A stretch of 64,000 nucleotides of DNA from NCBI GenBank assembly GCA_013289855.1, contig JABCZD010000002.1, forward strand, positions 492,240 to 556,239, written 5' to 3'. Each line of letters begins with the position of its first letter. The first letter of the stretch is position 1. This DNA comes from Acidobacteriota bacterium (lineage in GTDB: Bacteria; Acidobacteriota; Terriglobia; Acidiferrales; UBA7541). The notes beneath the pieces are model-generated. The model was given only the letters and a program-made list of their open reading frames with translations, made no database searches and was not told the origin of the DNA. The position numbers were made by a program, and so were the translations under genes. Positions 17,381 through 35,841 of the stretch are shown here, piece by piece.

Positions 17381-17497
17381 GCTCGCCCCAAAAACTCAAA
17401 TTTTCAACTGATCGGAATGCGGATCTGACGAAAAAGTCTGCGTTCGTTGTGGGGATTTATCGCGTCTTCTGGCACGAACTTTTCCCAGATTTCACCT

Positions 17498-18004
17498 ATG
17501 CGTCCAGCAGGGTTCTGGATGCGATCTGTCGCGGGCATCATTGATCTGGTGATACTGGCGGTGCCTTTCGCGGTGTTCGTCTCGTTTTTGTCTTCGGGGA
17601 TGGGGATCTCGAAGGACTTTCTGGACCTCCATCCGGGTGAGGCTCCGAGTGAGGTCTTGGCGCGTTTTGGTCCACAATTCCTATTCCTCAGTCTTTGTTT
17701 TTTCGCGGCGAGTTCGTGGCTGTATTTCGCGTTTCAGGAGAGTTCTTCTTGGCGGGCCACCTTGGGCAAGCGGCTGCTTGGATTGTACGTGGGTGACGTG
17801 GGCGGAAGGCCGGTGGGTTTCTGGCGAGCCAGTCTGCGCTTCTTTAGCGGACGTCTGTTAATTCACGTCCCGGTGGTGGGTGGCTACTATTTCCTGGCAG
17901 ATTGTCTGTGGATCGGGTTGCTGCCTGAGAAACGCGCCCTCCACGACATGGTTTCAGGCTGCCGGGTATTGCGAGAAACTACCAACAGGCCACTTTTTGG
18001 ATAG
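17498..18004 (+). CDS. RDD-family membrane protein
   Basis: A protein of about 168 residues starting MRPAGFWMRSVAGIIDLVIL, the usual RDD opening with an Arg and an Asp in the first membrane helix. It is followed by LFLSLCFFAASSWLYFAFQE, a cytoplasmic TLGKRLLGLYVGD motif and a last hydrophobic segment ending in KRALHDMVSGCRVL, typical of the family. The role is unknown; some members are transporters. The open frame begins at GTG 17447, but the ATG at 17498 fits the family start better. No good ribosome-binding site supports either. Confidence 0.8.
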   Translation: MRPAGFWMRSVAGIIDLVILAVPFAVFVSFLSSGMGISKDFLDLHPGEAPSEVLARFGPQFLFLSLCFFAASSWLYFAFQESSSWRATLGKRLLGLYVGDVGGRPVGFWRASLRFFSGRLLIHVPVVGGYYFLADCLWIGLLPEKRALHDMVSGCRVLRETTNRPLFG

Positions 18005-18380
18005 GCTGGGTCCGCGTAAGCCCGATTGGTACGATTTCCTCCGGGAAACGCCGGGTCGGACTAAGGTTTTTGCTGGCATTACTAAAGCGGCGCAGCGAGC
18101 AGACGATAGCTAATTGTGGGAGGTTGGGCTCGTTTCGCGCTTCAGGGTGCGACCTGTCTTTTCGGGCAGGGGAGGGCAGGTTTGCACAGGCTGTTCTTAA
18201 AACCTTGGAATACAGGGTTGACTGTACGGCCTATGGAATTTAGTATGGCGCAGGTCGCAAAGCCACATTCGGTTTGGATTCGGGTACACTGGATGTTGGT
18301 AAGGGTTGTTTAGCTGCGGACCAGGGGAAGCACGAGTCCGCGGCGACATAAATAAGCCAGCCTGAGGGGGCTGATTCGGC
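18005..18380 (+). promoter_or_regulatory. intergenic region with the promoter of the M23 peptidase gene
   Basis: No gene is supported in this 376-nt stretch. TTGACT (18218-18223) and TAGTAT (18241-18246) are spaced by exactly 17 nt and would start transcription near 18253, leaving a leader of about 130 nt before the ATG at 18381. Confidence 0.55.
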
Positions 18381-19262
18381 ATGACGAGTAAGAGCTACAC
18401 GTTCTTTATCGCATCGACGCCGGGAAAGCTGCGGAAGCTGATCGTTCCCGCCTACGTTCTGCATACTCTAGCGGCGCTGGTCCTTATTGGCGGGATTACG
18501 GTTACGATAGCGGTAGGCTCGTATTCGCGGATGCTGTGGAAGGTCGGGAATTACAACGCGCTGCGGCACGACCAGGAAAACCTCAAAAAGCAGTACCGCC
18601 AGCTCCAGAGCAACGTGCAAGACACCAACCAGCGGCTGGATTCGCTGCAATCGCTAGCCACCGAAGTGGCCATGACCTACGGGGTGCTGCGCTTCCACCC
18701 AGGCGCGTTTGACCAGAGCGATAATCCGGTAAGCCAGCAAGACGCGTTCGACCGCAGCGTGGAGCAGTACACCTTCTTGAAGCGTAACGCCACGGCAATC
18801 GCGATTTCGGCGGGCGGACTGCGGCTGATGCCGGGCATGAGTTTTGCGGATTCGGAGTATACGCCGTCGATTTGGCCGGTGCTGGGGCACATAACGGATA
18901 GCTTTGGCGAGCGACTGGACCCGTTCAGCGGGGAAGGCGCGTTCCATACGGGCGTGGATGTGGCGTCGGATTATGGCGCGGCAGTGCACGCTACCGCGGA
19001 TGGCGTTGTGACCATTGCGGACGATCATGCGGGATACGGGCGACTGGTGGTTGTCGACCACGGGTTTGGCATTACCACCTGGTACGCGCATCTTTCGGCG
19101 TTCTCCGCAGTTCCGGGAGCGCGAGTGAAGCGCGGCGAGGTGGTGGGCTATACGGGCATCAGCGGCCGGTCGACCGGGCCGCACGTGCACTATGAGGTGC
19201 GCGTGAACAATGCGCCGGTCAATCCGTGGCGCTATATGAAAGCGACTCCTGCCGGAGATTAG
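18381..19262 (+). CDS. M23-family metallopeptidase (LytM-type)
   Basis: A 293-residue membrane-anchored protein. One N-terminal membrane segment (VLHTLAALVLIGGITVTIAV) is followed by a coiled coil (RHDQENLKKQYRQLQSNVQ) and a C-terminal LytM domain with the zinc ligands in FHTGVDVAS and GPHVHYEVRVN. These enzymes cut peptidoglycan cross-bridges or, when degenerate, activate amidases. Both metal motifs look intact, so activity is likely. It faces the periplasm. Confidence 0.92.
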   Translation: MTSKSYTFFIASTPGKLRKLIVPAYVLHTLAALVLIGGITVTIAVGSYSRMLWKVGNYNALRHDQENLKKQYRQLQSNVQDTNQRLDSLQSLATEVAMTYGVLRFHPGAFDQSDNPVSQQDAFDRSVEQYTFLKRNATAIAISAGGLRLMPGMSFADSEYTPSIWPVLGHITDSFGERLDPFSGEGAFHTGVDVASDYGAAVHATADGVVTIADDHAGYGRLVVVDHGFGITTWYAHLSAFSAVPGARVKRGEVVGYTGISGRSTGPHVHYEVRVNNAPVNPWRYMKATPAGD

Positions 19263-19313
19263 CGCTTGGACTTTTGCCGGGCGGAAAATCCTTCCTCATC
19301 TTTAACTCACCAA

Positions 19314-20423
19314 TTACTTTCTTCGCGGCTGCTTCTTCGGCGCTGGTGGTGCATCTAATGTTGGCGTCGGCGGTTTTGGCAAGGTGGCGGCAGTCAGAAA
19401 GTTCGGCGTTAATTCGAATACGACGCGCACCGCTTTTAGATTTTCACGATCGAGGCGCGTGACATCAACGCTTTTCAAGAGTTCCAGATACGCCGCGCGC
19501 ATCTGGGGATTGAGCTGCTGCGTGGTTTTCGCGCCGCTTAAGCCCGCTTGCGCAAGAATCACGATGCCGTTCAGCATGTCCGCGAGTTGTCTTGCCACGG
19601 TGTCGCTGGCCGTTTCCCCCTCCGCAACGATGCGCAAGGAATCACCTTCCGGCTGACCGGCGAGCGTGAGCCAGCTTAATTGCGCGAGTAGTGCGGAGAG
19701 TTGCGGCGGCTGTAAACCGCCGGGCGCCTGAGCGGCAAGCGAGCTTGCGGTGTTGGCGTCCTGGCGCACGACCGCGAATACCGGCGAGCCCGCGAGCCTC
19801 GCAAAACGCGCGGACCACTGCGCAGGATCGGCGGTGGAGTTCTTCTGATCCAGGTAGGTTGAAAGATCGGCATCGTTGGTGGCGGCGATTCGGCCAGCGT
19901 TCAGAAATGTAAATGAAAGTTGCGCTGCCGCAGACGAGAGCGCAGCATTTCCCGTCGCGGGTATTGGCGCCCCTGTGGGGATGAAATAGATATCGCGAGC
20001 GCCGTGTTTCTGGATGACGCCGGTTTTCGCCATATAGGCGGCGATTTTTTTCTGGTTGAAGGTGCCGTCGGCAACCGCGAACCAGATGGATTGCGAACCA
20101 CGTTTCGCCGCGGCAAAGGCCACGCGATGGAGATCGCGTTCGTAATCGAAACCGGTTTCCTGAACGAAGCGCGTATATTCGGCGTCCGCCTGCGGTTTCG
20201 GGGCCCACGCGAAAAGTTTTTGTGCGAAAGATGCCTGACGCAGCTGTGCGACGTCAACGTAAAGGACACCGCTGGTGTCGGCGGGCATGTCGCCCAGCAA
20301 AACTCCGCGCACTTCGCCGCCACTGGAACTTCGCGAGGCCGAGGAGCGCCAGACCACGAGAATGATGATGGCGCTGAGGAAAACAACGATCGCGGATAGA
20401 AGGATCTGTGTTGATTTTTTCAT
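19314..20423 (-). CDS. membrane-anchored protein of unknown function
   Basis: A 369-residue protein with one N-terminal membrane helix (ILLSAIVVFLSAIIILVVW) and a large external domain beginning GVLLGDMPADTSGVLYVDVA. The domain has alternating strands and helices and no recognised catalytic motif. The C-terminus is Pro/Lys-rich (PTPTLDAPPAPKKQPRRK). It is convergent with the M23 gene. The family could not be named; the layout recalls DUF3352-type proteins but this was not tested. Confidence 0.7.
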   Translation of the reverse strand: MKKSTQILLSAIVVFLSAIIILVVWRSSASRSSSGGEVRGVLLGDMPADTSGVLYVDVAQLRQASFAQKLFAWAPKPQADAEYTRFVQETGFDYERDLHRVAFAAAKRGSQSIWFAVADGTFNQKKIAAYMAKTGVIQKHGARDIYFIPTGAPIPATGNAALSSAAAQLSFTFLNAGRIAATNDADLSTYLDQKNSTADPAQWSARFARLAGSPVFAVVRQDANTASSLAAQAPGGLQPPQLSALLAQLSWLTLAGQPEGDSLRIVAEGETASDTVARQLADMLNGIVILAQAGLSGAKTTQQLNPQMRAAYLELLKSVDVTRLDRENLKAVRVVFELTPNFLTAATLPKPPTPTLDAPPAPKKQPRRK

Positions 20424-20761
20424 GCGTCTCAGACTACACCGGAAGATTGCAAAAGTAAGGAGAGAGAAACTGCGCTGTCTAGAATAGCGGGAACCGGCGA
20501 GCGAAATTGCCTAGGTCATAACAAGGGGAGAGCATCAGCGACCGTTTGCGAAGTTTTGATTACAGCGCATGGAAAATCCTGCTCGAAAGGGATAAAATTT
20601 GCGGGAGTTGGGATGACTGTTGAAGACTTGGCGGCGCCGATGCCTCGCTTCCGTGCAAACTATAGGTAAATAAGCAGATAGGGGTTGTCGAGCTGGTGGC
20701 GAGGGTGTTCGTTTTTCCACAGAGCTGGCCCTCGACGTGCTGCAAATTCAGCCCCTCCCCC

Positions 20762-20791
20762 TTGCAATCGCCATGCCTATTCTGCTATCCT
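20762..20791 (+). promoter_or_regulatory. promoter of the tRNA-tuf transcription unit
   Basis: TTGCAA (20762-20767) and TATCCT (20786-20791) are spaced by 18 nt, with TGC directly before the -10 box (extended -10). Transcription would begin near 20798, about 11 nt before the first tRNA. The rest of the 385-nt gap (20424-20808) shows no gene. Confidence 0.55.
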
Positions 20792-20808
20792 TACCCGGCT
20801 TGAGTAGC

Positions 20809-20884
20809 GCTGGCGTAGCTCAGCTGGTAGAGCATCTGATTTGTAATCAGAGGGTCGGGGGTTCAATTCCCTCCGCCAGCTCCA
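20809..20884 (+). tRNA. tRNA-Thr(TGT)
   Basis: The acceptor GCTGGCG pairs with CGCCAGC. The anticodon loop TTTGTAA gives TGT. The D-loop GCTCAGCTGGTAGAGC and T-arm GGGGGTTCAATTCC are standard. CCA is encoded. It is the first gene of the tRNA-tuf cluster. Confidence 0.97.
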
Positions 20885-21118
20885 CTAGTATGAGGCAGGG
20901 GAGCGAGGCGGAGCAATCCTGGCAGAAAAAATTAACGGGCTGGTGTCTCTTGACACGAGTCCTATTTGTGTTTCTGTAGCTTCCGGTTGAGCGTGGCGCG
21001 GCTGGGGAACTAAAAGAAGAACTGATTAGCGAAAAATGGCCGTCGCGGCCTTTAGTGCGCGATTGGCTTACCGCCGAAGTTTGCGGGATGCAGCTGGGCA
21101 TCCCGGACGATTTTTCCG

Positions 21119-21207
21119 GGACGGGTGGGTGAGTGGCTAAAACCAGCAGACTGTAAATCTGCCGCTCCTTGCGGGCTACGAAGGTTCGAATCCTTCCCCG
21201 TCCACCA
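21119..21207 (+). tRNA. tRNA-Tyr(GTA)
   Basis: An 89-nt class II tRNA with acceptor GGACGGG/CCCGTCC, anticodon loop CTGTAAA (anticodon GTA) and a long variable arm (CCGCTCCTTGCGGGC). CCA is encoded. Confidence 0.97.
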
Positions 21208-21423
21208 GATGCCGTCGCGAACTTGCTGGAAGCGATAGCGGGAAGACACAGCAGGAAGTTGCTGGTTGGCAGTCATGAGTTGTTTTGCAGCACCGTGGCA
21301 GCGGAAACCGCAGGGCAATCGCACTAGCGATGTTCTCAAGCGGATCGATTCGCGGTCGTGAAGTAAAAACGCCGCAGGGGCAGAGTGCGCCGTAACGGCG
21401 GGAGTTTGCAGGGAACGGGCTTG

Positions 21424-21499
<76 letters not shown>

Positions 21500-21576
21500 A
21501 GGTTTGGATGGCGATGGGCGGGAAAAAGATTTGGTGCCGCGAGAGTTTTTCGCACCGGAGTTTTCGGAGAGCTTGG

Positions 21577-21651
21577 GCGGGGGTAACTCAACGGTAGAGT
21601 CTCACTCTTCCAAGGTGATGGTTGCGGGTTCAAATCCCGTCCCCCGCTCCA
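21577..21651 (+). tRNA. tRNA-Gly(TCC)
   Basis: Acceptor GCGGGGG/CCCCCGC and anticodon loop CTTCCAA (anticodon TCC), with T-arm GCGGGTTCAAATCCCGT. CCA is encoded. The tuf start codon follows 97 nt later. Confidence 0.97.
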
Positions 21652-21748
21652 GAGTTTGGCAAGTGCAGCGAAGAAAAATGCAGCGGAAGCAAAGCGCAGT
21701 GCAAGCGAATTGGCAGTAAAAGCAAATTGAGGCACGAGGGCAAAGGAA

Positions 21749-22936
21749 ATGGCCAAGGAGAAATTTGAACGCAGTAAGCCGCACGTGAACATTGGGACCA
21801 TTGGTCACATCGATCACGGCAAAACCACGCTGACGGCGGCGATCACCAAGGTGCTCTCGAAGCACAACCCGAAGGTGCAATTCCGCGCGTTCGATACCAT
21901 TGACAACGCCCCGGAAGAGCGGGAGCGCGGCATCACCATTGCGGTTTCGCACGTGGAGTACGAAACCGCGAATCGGCACTACGCGCACATGGACTGCCCG
22001 GGACACGCGGACTATATCAAGAACATGATCACCGGAGCCGCGCAGATGGACGGCGCGATCCTGGTGGTCGCGGCGACAGACGGCCCGATGCCGCAAACGC
22101 GCGAGCACATTCTGCTCGCTCGTCAGGTCGGCGTGCCGGCCATCGTCGTGTTCCTGAACAAGTGCGACATGGTCGAGGATGCCGAATTACTTGAATTGGT
22201 CGAGCTCGAAGTTCGCGAACTGTTGAAGAGCTATCAGTTCCCCGGCGACACCATCGCGATTGTGAAGGGTTCGGCGCTGCAGGCTTTGAATGGCGACGCC
22301 AAGTACGAAAAGACGATTGATGAACTGATGGACGCGGTCGACAAGAACGTGCCCTTGCCGGTGCGTGATATCGACAAGCCGTTCGCCATGCCCATCGAAG
22401 ATATTTTCTCGATTTCCGGACGCGGCACGGTGGTTACCGGCCGTGTGGAACGCGGCAAAGTGAAGGTTGGCGAAGAAGTTGAGATCGTAGGCTTCCGTCC
22501 GACGCAAAAGAAAGTTGTTACGGGCGTCGAAATGTTCCGCAAGTTGCTTGATGAAGGTCTCGCGGGCGACAACGTTGGTCTGCTCTTGCGCGGCACGGAA
22601 AAAGAAGACGTGGAACGCGGCCAGGTAGTTTGCAAGCCCGGCAGCATCACTCCGCACACGAAGTTCAAGGCCGAAGCATATGTGCTGACCAAGGAAGAAG
22701 GCGGACGCCACACTCCATTCTTCTCCGGCTACCGTCCACAGTTTTATTTCCGCACCACGGACGTCACCGGCGACATGAAACTGCCGGCGGGCGTGGAGAT
22801 GGTGATGCCAGGAGACAACGTGAGCTGCGAAGTCACGCTGATCACTCCGGTAGCGCTGGAAAAGGGCTTGCGATTCGCCATTCGCGAAGGCGGCCACACC
22901 GTCGGCGCCGGCGCGGTCACCGAAATCATCGAGTAG
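21749..22936 (+). CDS. tuf: elongation factor Tu
   Basis: A 395-residue translational GTPase that carries aminoacyl-tRNA to the ribosome. Motifs are GHIDHGKTT (P-loop), the switch I region [16 protein letters not shown] and NKCDM. The start [20 protein letters not shown] is standard, and length matches the family. It follows four tRNA genes and precedes rpmG, as in the tRNA-tufB unit of many bacteria, and is probably transcribed from the promoter at 20762. Confidence 0.98.
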   Translation: MAKEKFERSKPHVNIGTIGHIDHGKTTLTAAITKVLSKHNPKVQFRAFDTIDNAPEERERGITIAVSHVEYETANRHYAHMDCPGHADYIKNMITGAAQMDGAILVVAATDGPMPQTREHILLARQVGVPAIVVFLNKCDMVEDAELLELVELEVRELLKSYQFPGDTIAIVKGSALQALNGDAKYEKTIDELMDAVDKNVPLPVRDIDKPFAMPIEDIFSISGRGTVVTGRVERGKVKVGEEVEIVGFRPTQKKVVTGVEMFRKLLDEGLAGDNVGLLLRGTEKEDVERGQVVCKPGSITPHTKFKAEAYVLTKEEGGRHTPFFSGYRPQFYFRTTDVTGDMKLPAGVEMVMPGDNVSCEVTLITPVALEKGLRFAIREGGHTVGAGAVTEIIE

Positions 22937-22987
22937 TTTGGCGGTTTAACAAAAGCTTTCCGGAATCATTGAAAGGTTTTCTAAGTC

Positions 22988-23137
22988 ATGCGCGAGATCA
23001 TTACATTGCAGTGCGGGGACTGTAAGAACCGCAACTACACGACCACGAAGAACAAGAAGAAGCATTCCGAGCGGCTGGAAACCAAGAAGTTTTGCAACAC
23101 CTGCCGGAAGCAGACGGCCCATAAGGAAGTCAAGTAG
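22988..23137 (+). CDS. rpmG: 50S ribosomal protein L33
   Basis: A 49-residue protein: [20 protein letters not shown] followed by [20 protein letters not shown] and ending KQTAHKEVK. The four cysteines in two C-x-x-C pairs make this the zinc-binding form of L33. It lies between tuf and tRNA-Trp, the usual position ahead of secE and nusG. Confidence 0.97.
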   Translation: MREIITLQCGDCKNRNYTTTKNKKKHSERLETKKFCNTCRKQTAHKEVK

Positions 23138-23168
23138 GTCCAACGTTCGGCAGGGCGGTTTTGGTTTT

Positions 23169-23243
23169 AGGGGAGTCGTCCAACGGCTAGGACTCCGGTC
23201 TCCAAAACCGGGTATGGGGGTTCGAGTCCCTCCTCCCCTGCCA
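23169..23243 (+). tRNA. tRNA-Trp(CCA)
   Basis: Acceptor AGGGGAG/CTCCCCT and anticodon stem CCGGT/ACCGG around CTCCAAA (anticodon CCA). The 3' CCA is encoded. Its position between rpmG and secE is widely conserved in bacteria. Confidence 0.97.
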
Positions 23244-23298
23244 GATTTTGTGAGCGGCATCCGGCGAACCGCCGGGGCCGGGAAGATGAAGAGGTTGC

Positions 23299-23613
23299 AT
23301 GGCAACGCAGGCGGTCAAAAACGAAGAACCACCAAAGAAGCCAGTGAAGAAGGAAGAACCACCGAAGAACGCCCTGGCGGAAACTGCGGCGGGCGTGGGC
23401 ACGCGTGTTTCGGGTACGGTCACGGATACGCGCGAATTTCTGCATGATGTGCGCGTGGAGATGAAGCAAGTCACTTGGCCATCGAAGGATGATGTGGTTT
23501 CAACGACTTGGGTGGTGATTGCCACCGTGGCTTTTTTCGGAGTCTTTCTGTGGATCGTCGACTTGGCGGTGCAGCACGGTGTATCGACTCTTTTCAAAAA
23601 GTTTGGCGTGTAA
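23299..23613 (+). CDS. secE: preprotein translocase subunit SecE
   Basis: A 104-residue protein with the SecE signature RVEMKQVTWPSKDDVVSTTW followed by one membrane helix (VVIATVAFFGVFLWIVDLAV). The first 40 residues are a Lys/Glu/Pro-rich extension (EPPKKPVKKEEPPKN) that has no counterpart in minimal SecE proteins. SecE holds the SecYEG channel together. It is followed 15 nt later by nusG, as is usual. Confidence 0.95.
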   Translation: MATQAVKNEEPPKKPVKKEEPPKNALAETAAGVGTRVSGTVTDTREFLHDVRVEMKQVTWPSKDDVVSTTWVVIATVAFFGVFLWIVDLAVQHGVSTLFKKFGV

Positions 23614-23628
23614 GGGGATCGCGACTTC

Positions 23629-24162
23629 ATGAGCATGCAGTGGTACATCATTCACACCTATTCGGGCTTTGAGAAGAAGGTAAAAGAGAGCCTGGAGAGC
23701 CGTGTGGAAGCGTTCACGCTCCAGGACAAGATCGGCCGCGTGCTGATCCCCATGGAAGAAGTGGTGGAAGTGCGCAGCGGCAAGAAAGTGGTCTCGCAGC
23801 GCATGTCGTATCCGGGCTACGTGCTGGTGGAGATGGATCTCGATGAGAACACCTGGCACATCGTGCGCTCTACGCCGCGCGTAACGGGCTTTGTGGGTTC
23901 GGCGACCGCGCCTTCTCCGCTGACGGAAGCGGAAGTGGACGGCATTATCAATCGCGTGCATACCCCGCAGGATCGCCCGAAGCCGAAAGTGGTTTTCGAG
24001 CGCAACGAGCAAGTGCGCATCGTGGATGGACCGTTTGCGAACTTTAATGGTTCCGTGGAAGAGATCGACAACGATCACAGCCGGTTGAAAGTTTCGGTAA
24101 CGATTTTCGGACGCTCGACGCCGGTGGAGCTGGATTTTGCGAGCGTTGAGAAGCTTGGATAG
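23629..24162 (+). CDS. nusG: transcription termination/antitermination factor NusG
   Basis: A 177-residue protein with the NGN domain opening MSMQWYIIHTYSGFEKKVKE, the PGYVLVEMDLDENTWHIVRS strand, and a C-terminal KOW domain (VRIVDGPFANFNGSVEEIDN). It binds the RNA polymerase clamp and links transcription to Rho or to the ribosome. Length and gene order (secE-nusG-rplK) are standard. Confidence 0.97.
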   Translation: MSMQWYIIHTYSGFEKKVKESLESRVEAFTLQDKIGRVLIPMEEVVEVRSGKKVVSQRMSYPGYVLVEMDLDENTWHIVRSTPRVTGFVGSATAPSPLTEAEVDGIINRVHTPQDRPKPKVVFERNEQVRIVDGPFANFNGSVEEIDNDHSRLKVSVTIFGRSTPVELDFASVEKLG

Positions 24163-24206
24163 TCGCAGACTTTAGTAGGACCAGAAAAGTTTAGAAGGAA
24201 TTTAAG

Positions 24207-24641
24207 ATGCCGCCAAAGAAAATACAGACGACCATTAAATTGCAGCTGCCCGCGGGCAAAGCGACTCCGGCGCCTCCTGTCGGAACGGCGCTCGGCCCTC
24301 ATGGCTTGAACATCATGGATTTTTGCAAACAGTTCAACGCCAAAACCGCGAAAGAACCGGACGGCATGATTTTCCCGGTGCTGGTCACCGTGTATACCGA
24401 CCGCACCTTCACCTTTATTTTGAAGACTCCGCCGGCCTCCATTTTGCTTTTACGCGCCGCAGGCATCGTCAAGGGTTCCGCCGAGCCGAACCGCAACAAA
24501 GTTGGCAAGGTCACCAAAAAGCAGGTTCAGGAAATTGCGCAGTTAAAGCTTGTCGATCTCAACACCACCAATCTGGACTCCGCGATGCGCACCATAGCAG
24601 GCACCGCGAAAAACATGGGTCTGGAAGTCGTGGAAGCCTAG
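24207..24641 (+). CDS. rplK: 50S ribosomal protein L11
   Basis: A 144-residue protein with the N-terminal [20 protein letters not shown] (L11 signature), the [13 protein letters not shown] segment and the C-terminal RNA-binding domain with [20 protein letters not shown]. It forms the GTPase-associated stalk base with 23S rRNA. Its place after nusG and before rplA is canonical. Confidence 0.97.
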   Translation: MPPKKIQTTIKLQLPAGKATPAPPVGTALGPHGLNIMDFCKQFNAKTAKEPDGMIFPVLVTVYTDRTFTFILKTPPASILLLRAAGIVKGSAEPNRNKVGKVTKKQVQEIAQLKLVDLNTTNLDSAMRTIAGTAKNMGLEVVEA

Positions 24642-24681
24642 GAGTTCGGGCGCTAAGAGATCGTGGGAAGCAGGTAGCAGC

Positions 24682-25386
24682 ATGGCAAAGAAGTCTGGCA
24701 AACACGTGGAAAACGCGCGCAAGAAGGTCGAAGCGCGTCCGTATAAACTCGCGGAAGCGTCCGAGCTGATCAAGAAGACGCATCACACGAAGTTTAACGA
24801 GACCGTGGAACTGGCGATCAATCTGGGAGTCGATCCCAAGCATTCCGACCAAGTGGTGCGCGGCACAGTAGTGCTGCCGAACGGCTTGGGCAAATCCGTG
24901 CGCGTGCTGGTCATCGCCGGCGGCGACAAGATTCGCGAAGCCACGGAAGCGGGCGCGGATTACGCCGGCGGCGACGACATGGTGCAGAAAATTATGGAGG
25001 GCTGGACGGATTACGACGCGGTAATCGCCACGCCGGACATGATGCGCTCTGCCGGAAAACTCGGTAAGGTGCTCGGTCCACGCGGGTTGATGCCGAATCC
25101 GAAGACGGGAACCGTAACGATGGATGTTGCCAAAGCCATCAAGGAAACCAAAGCGGGCAAAGTGGAGTTTCGCGTGGACAAAGCAGGAATCGTGCACTGC
25201 GCGATCGGGAAGATTCAATTTGACGCGTCGAAAATTGCGGAAAACGCGCATGTGGTAATCGTGGCGGTGGTGAAAGCCAAGCCCGCGGCGGCCAAGGGCA
25301 CGTACGTGAAGAAAATCACGCTGACTTCGACCATGGGTCCGGCGATCACCGTTGACCTGGCCGAAGCAGAAGTGCTGGCAGCGTAA
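24682..25386 (+). CDS. rplA: 50S ribosomal protein L1
   Basis: A 234-residue protein starting [16 protein letters not shown], with the family motif [20 protein letters not shown] and the C-terminal [13 protein letters not shown] segment ([14 protein letters not shown]). L1 forms the mobile stalk near the E site and in many bacteria represses its own rplKA mRNA. GTAGCAGC precedes the ATG. Confidence 0.97.
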   Translation: MAKKSGKHVENARKKVEARPYKLAEASELIKKTHHTKFNETVELAINLGVDPKHSDQVVRGTVVLPNGLGKSVRVLVIAGGDKIREATEAGADYAGGDDMVQKIMEGWTDYDAVIATPDMMRSAGKLGKVLGPRGLMPNPKTGTVTMDVAKAIKETKAGKVEFRVDKAGIVHCAIGKIQFDASKIAENAHVVIVAVVKAKPAAAKGTYVKKITLTSTMGPAITVDLAEAEVLAA

Positions 25387-25410
25387 GGAAAATTCAGCGG
25401 AGCCAATGAG

Positions 25411-26079
25411 ATGAAGAAACGTAGCGAAAAACAAGCGGATTTGGACACACTGAAGACCGAGCTGGCGAAGGTCTCGACTTTGATTTTGACGACCTTTCAA
25501 GGCATCACCGTGGACAACGACACGAAACTCCGCCGCGCCGTGCAAGCGGCTGGCGGCAAGTACAAGGTCGTCAAGAACACCCTTGCGGAACGCGCCGGTG
25601 CGGGAACACCCGCCGAAGGCGTTTTAAAGGACCTGAAGGGCACGAATTCCATCGCCTTCACCTACAACGATCCCGTTGCGCTCGCTAAGGCGCTGACCAA
25701 GATTGCGAAAGACGTTCCGGCATTTCAGTTCAAAGCAGGCGTCGTAGAAGGCCGCGTCATCTCGATTGCCGAGATTCAAAGCCTGGCGAATCTGCCGTCC
25801 AAGGAAGAGTTGATCAGTAAGGTGATGTACTTGCTGAATGCTCCGGCGCAGCGTTTGGCGATGACGCTGAATGCGTTGCCGCGCAACATTGCGGTGACCG
25901 TCAGCGAGGCCATCAAGATCAACAAGTTTGGGTCCGCCGGAATCACGGAAAAGAGCGCTGCACCTTCTGCACCGGCGGCGGCGGCTCCTGAAGCGGCGCC
26001 TGCGGCACCGGCAGCAGAAGTAGCAACCGAAGCGAAGCCGGAAGCAGCGCCTGAAGTAACACCCGAAGCGGCCCAGTAA
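25411..26079 (+). CDS. rplJ: 50S ribosomal protein L10 with extended C-terminus
   Basis: A 222-residue protein. The usual L10 body (KAELDTLKTELAKVSTLILT-like start, GKYKVVKNTLAERA, then the C-terminal stalk helix) ends near residue 180. It is followed by about 40 residues rich in Ala, Pro and Glu (APAAAAPEAAPAAPAAEVAT). L10 anchors L7/L12 dimers on the ribosome. Only 24 nt separate it from rplA, so a classic L10-leader RNA structure is not in front of this gene. Confidence 0.95.
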   Translation: MKKRSEKQADLDTLKTELAKVSTLILTTFQGITVDNDTKLRRAVQAAGGKYKVVKNTLAERAGAGTPAEGVLKDLKGTNSIAFTYNDPVALAKALTKIAKDVPAFQFKAGVVEGRVISIAEIQSLANLPSKEELISKVMYLLNAPAQRLAMTLNALPRNIAVTVSEAIKINKFGSAGITEKSAAPSAPAAAAPEAAPAAPAAEVATEAKPEAAPEVTPEAAQ

Positions 26080-26135
26080 ATTTGGCAGCAAAAATTTAAA
26101 TTTCATCTTTACGTTTCGAGAGGAGAAACGCAGTC

Positions 26136-26513
26136 ATGGCGAAAGTGGATACGATTCTGGAAGAAATCAAGGGGCTGACGCTGCTGGAAGCGTCGGACCT
26201 GGTGAAGAAAATGGAAGAGGCCTTCGGCGTCTCCGCGGCGGCAGCCACGGTGGTTGCCGGCGGCGGTGGCGGCGCGGCAGCTGCGGCGCCCGTGGAAGAG
26301 AAGACGGAGTTCACCGTCGTGCTCACCGACGTTGGCGGCAACAAGATCAACGTCATCAAAGCGGTTCGCGAAGTCACCAGCCTGGGCCTGAAAGAAGCCA
26401 AGGACCTGGTCGACGGCGCTCCCAAGACCGTTAAAGATGGCGTGAACAAGGAAGAAGCCGCGACCATCAAGAAGAAGTTTGAAGACGCGGGCGCCAAAGT
26501 CGAAATCAAGTAA
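26136..26513 (+). CDS. rplL: 50S ribosomal protein L7/L12
   Basis: A 125-residue protein with the dimerisation N-terminus ([20 protein letters not shown]), an Ala/Gly hinge ([20 protein letters not shown]), and the C-terminal factor-binding domain with [20 protein letters not shown] and [14 protein letters not shown]. It recruits translation GTPases. A strong AGGAGAAA site precedes the ATG. Confidence 0.97.
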   Translation: MAKVDTILEEIKGLTLLEASDLVKKMEEAFGVSAAAATVVAGGGGGAAAAAPVEEKTEFTVVLTDVGGNKINVIKAVREVTSLGLKEAKDLVDGAPKTVKDGVNKEEAATIKKKFEDAGAKVEIK

Positions 26514-26946
26514 CTTCCTTTGGGAAGTTTGCTGGCGCTGCATTTGGCGCCGGCAGTTGATTACGCAGACGTTTGCTTTACGTTTTCTGATTGGGCCCTC
26601 TCATCGGTGCGCCTCACGGCGCACCTGAAACAAGCGGTCGCGGCGGTCGCAGTAATGCCAAAAGCGGCCGCGTGAATCGCGGATGAGCGAGGCCAAAGGA
26701 ATTCACGTACGCAAGTCGAGGCCGGTCATCACTGCAAGTCGATGGGCTCCTACGGAGCTGCCGGCAGCCGTGTGCGCGCTGATTTTGGGCGGGCAGCGCA
26801 CCACACGGACTGGACCACTGCACCCTGTCTTTTTCCAGGTGCATCGTGGCGACCCTCGGAGTGTCTGCCGCAAGGCCAGCCGTAACCCGGCTGGCGATTT
26901 GTATTTCCGCACGCTGCCCAAACGAGCTTCACGGTATTGCCGTGAA
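26512..26946 (+). promoter_or_regulatory. rplL-rpoB intergenic region with RNA hairpins
   Basis: No gene is supported between rplL and rpoB (26514-26965). AACTTCC-TTTG-GGAAGTT (26512-26529) overlaps the rplL stop and is not followed by a U-run. GCCAGCC-N7-GGCTGGC lies at 26875-26895, and TTCACGG-TATTG-CCGTGAA at 26928-26946, just before rpoB. In enteric bacteria this gap carries a partial terminator and an RNase III site that lower rpoB relative to rplL; these hairpins could do the same here (inference). Confidence 0.5.
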
Positions 26947-26965
26947 CTCAGAATGAGGATCAAGC

Positions 26966-31399
<4,434 letters not shown>

Positions 31400-31418
31400 C
31401 CGCCGAGCGCACTTTGTA

Positions 31419-31440
31419 GGGGCGCAGCATGCTGCGCCCC
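31419..31440. repeat. perfect 22-bp palindrome between rpoB and rpoC
   Basis: The sequence is its own reverse complement, built as GGGGCGCA plus GCATGC centre plus its mirror, and is preceded by TTTGTA. The element at 51010-51029 between gatC and gatA has the same TTTTGTAG lead and the same GCATGC centre. Confidence 0.8.
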
Positions 31441-31555
31441 ATCTCGGCAAGATGTAAACGTTTCGCAGTCTTGGTAGTTGGGTTCTCAGCCGGCGCGATG
31501 CCAAACATCGCACCGTATCCCGCAGCCGCAAGGCCACGGGAGGGAGGAAACAACC

Positions 31556-35758
<4,203 letters not shown>

Positions 35759-35841
35759 TCGACGGCTTGACCGGCAGGCCAACAGAAGCGGCTAAATCGT
35801 TTCAATGGCGGGTTTTTCACCCGTCTCGCACAAAGGAAGAA

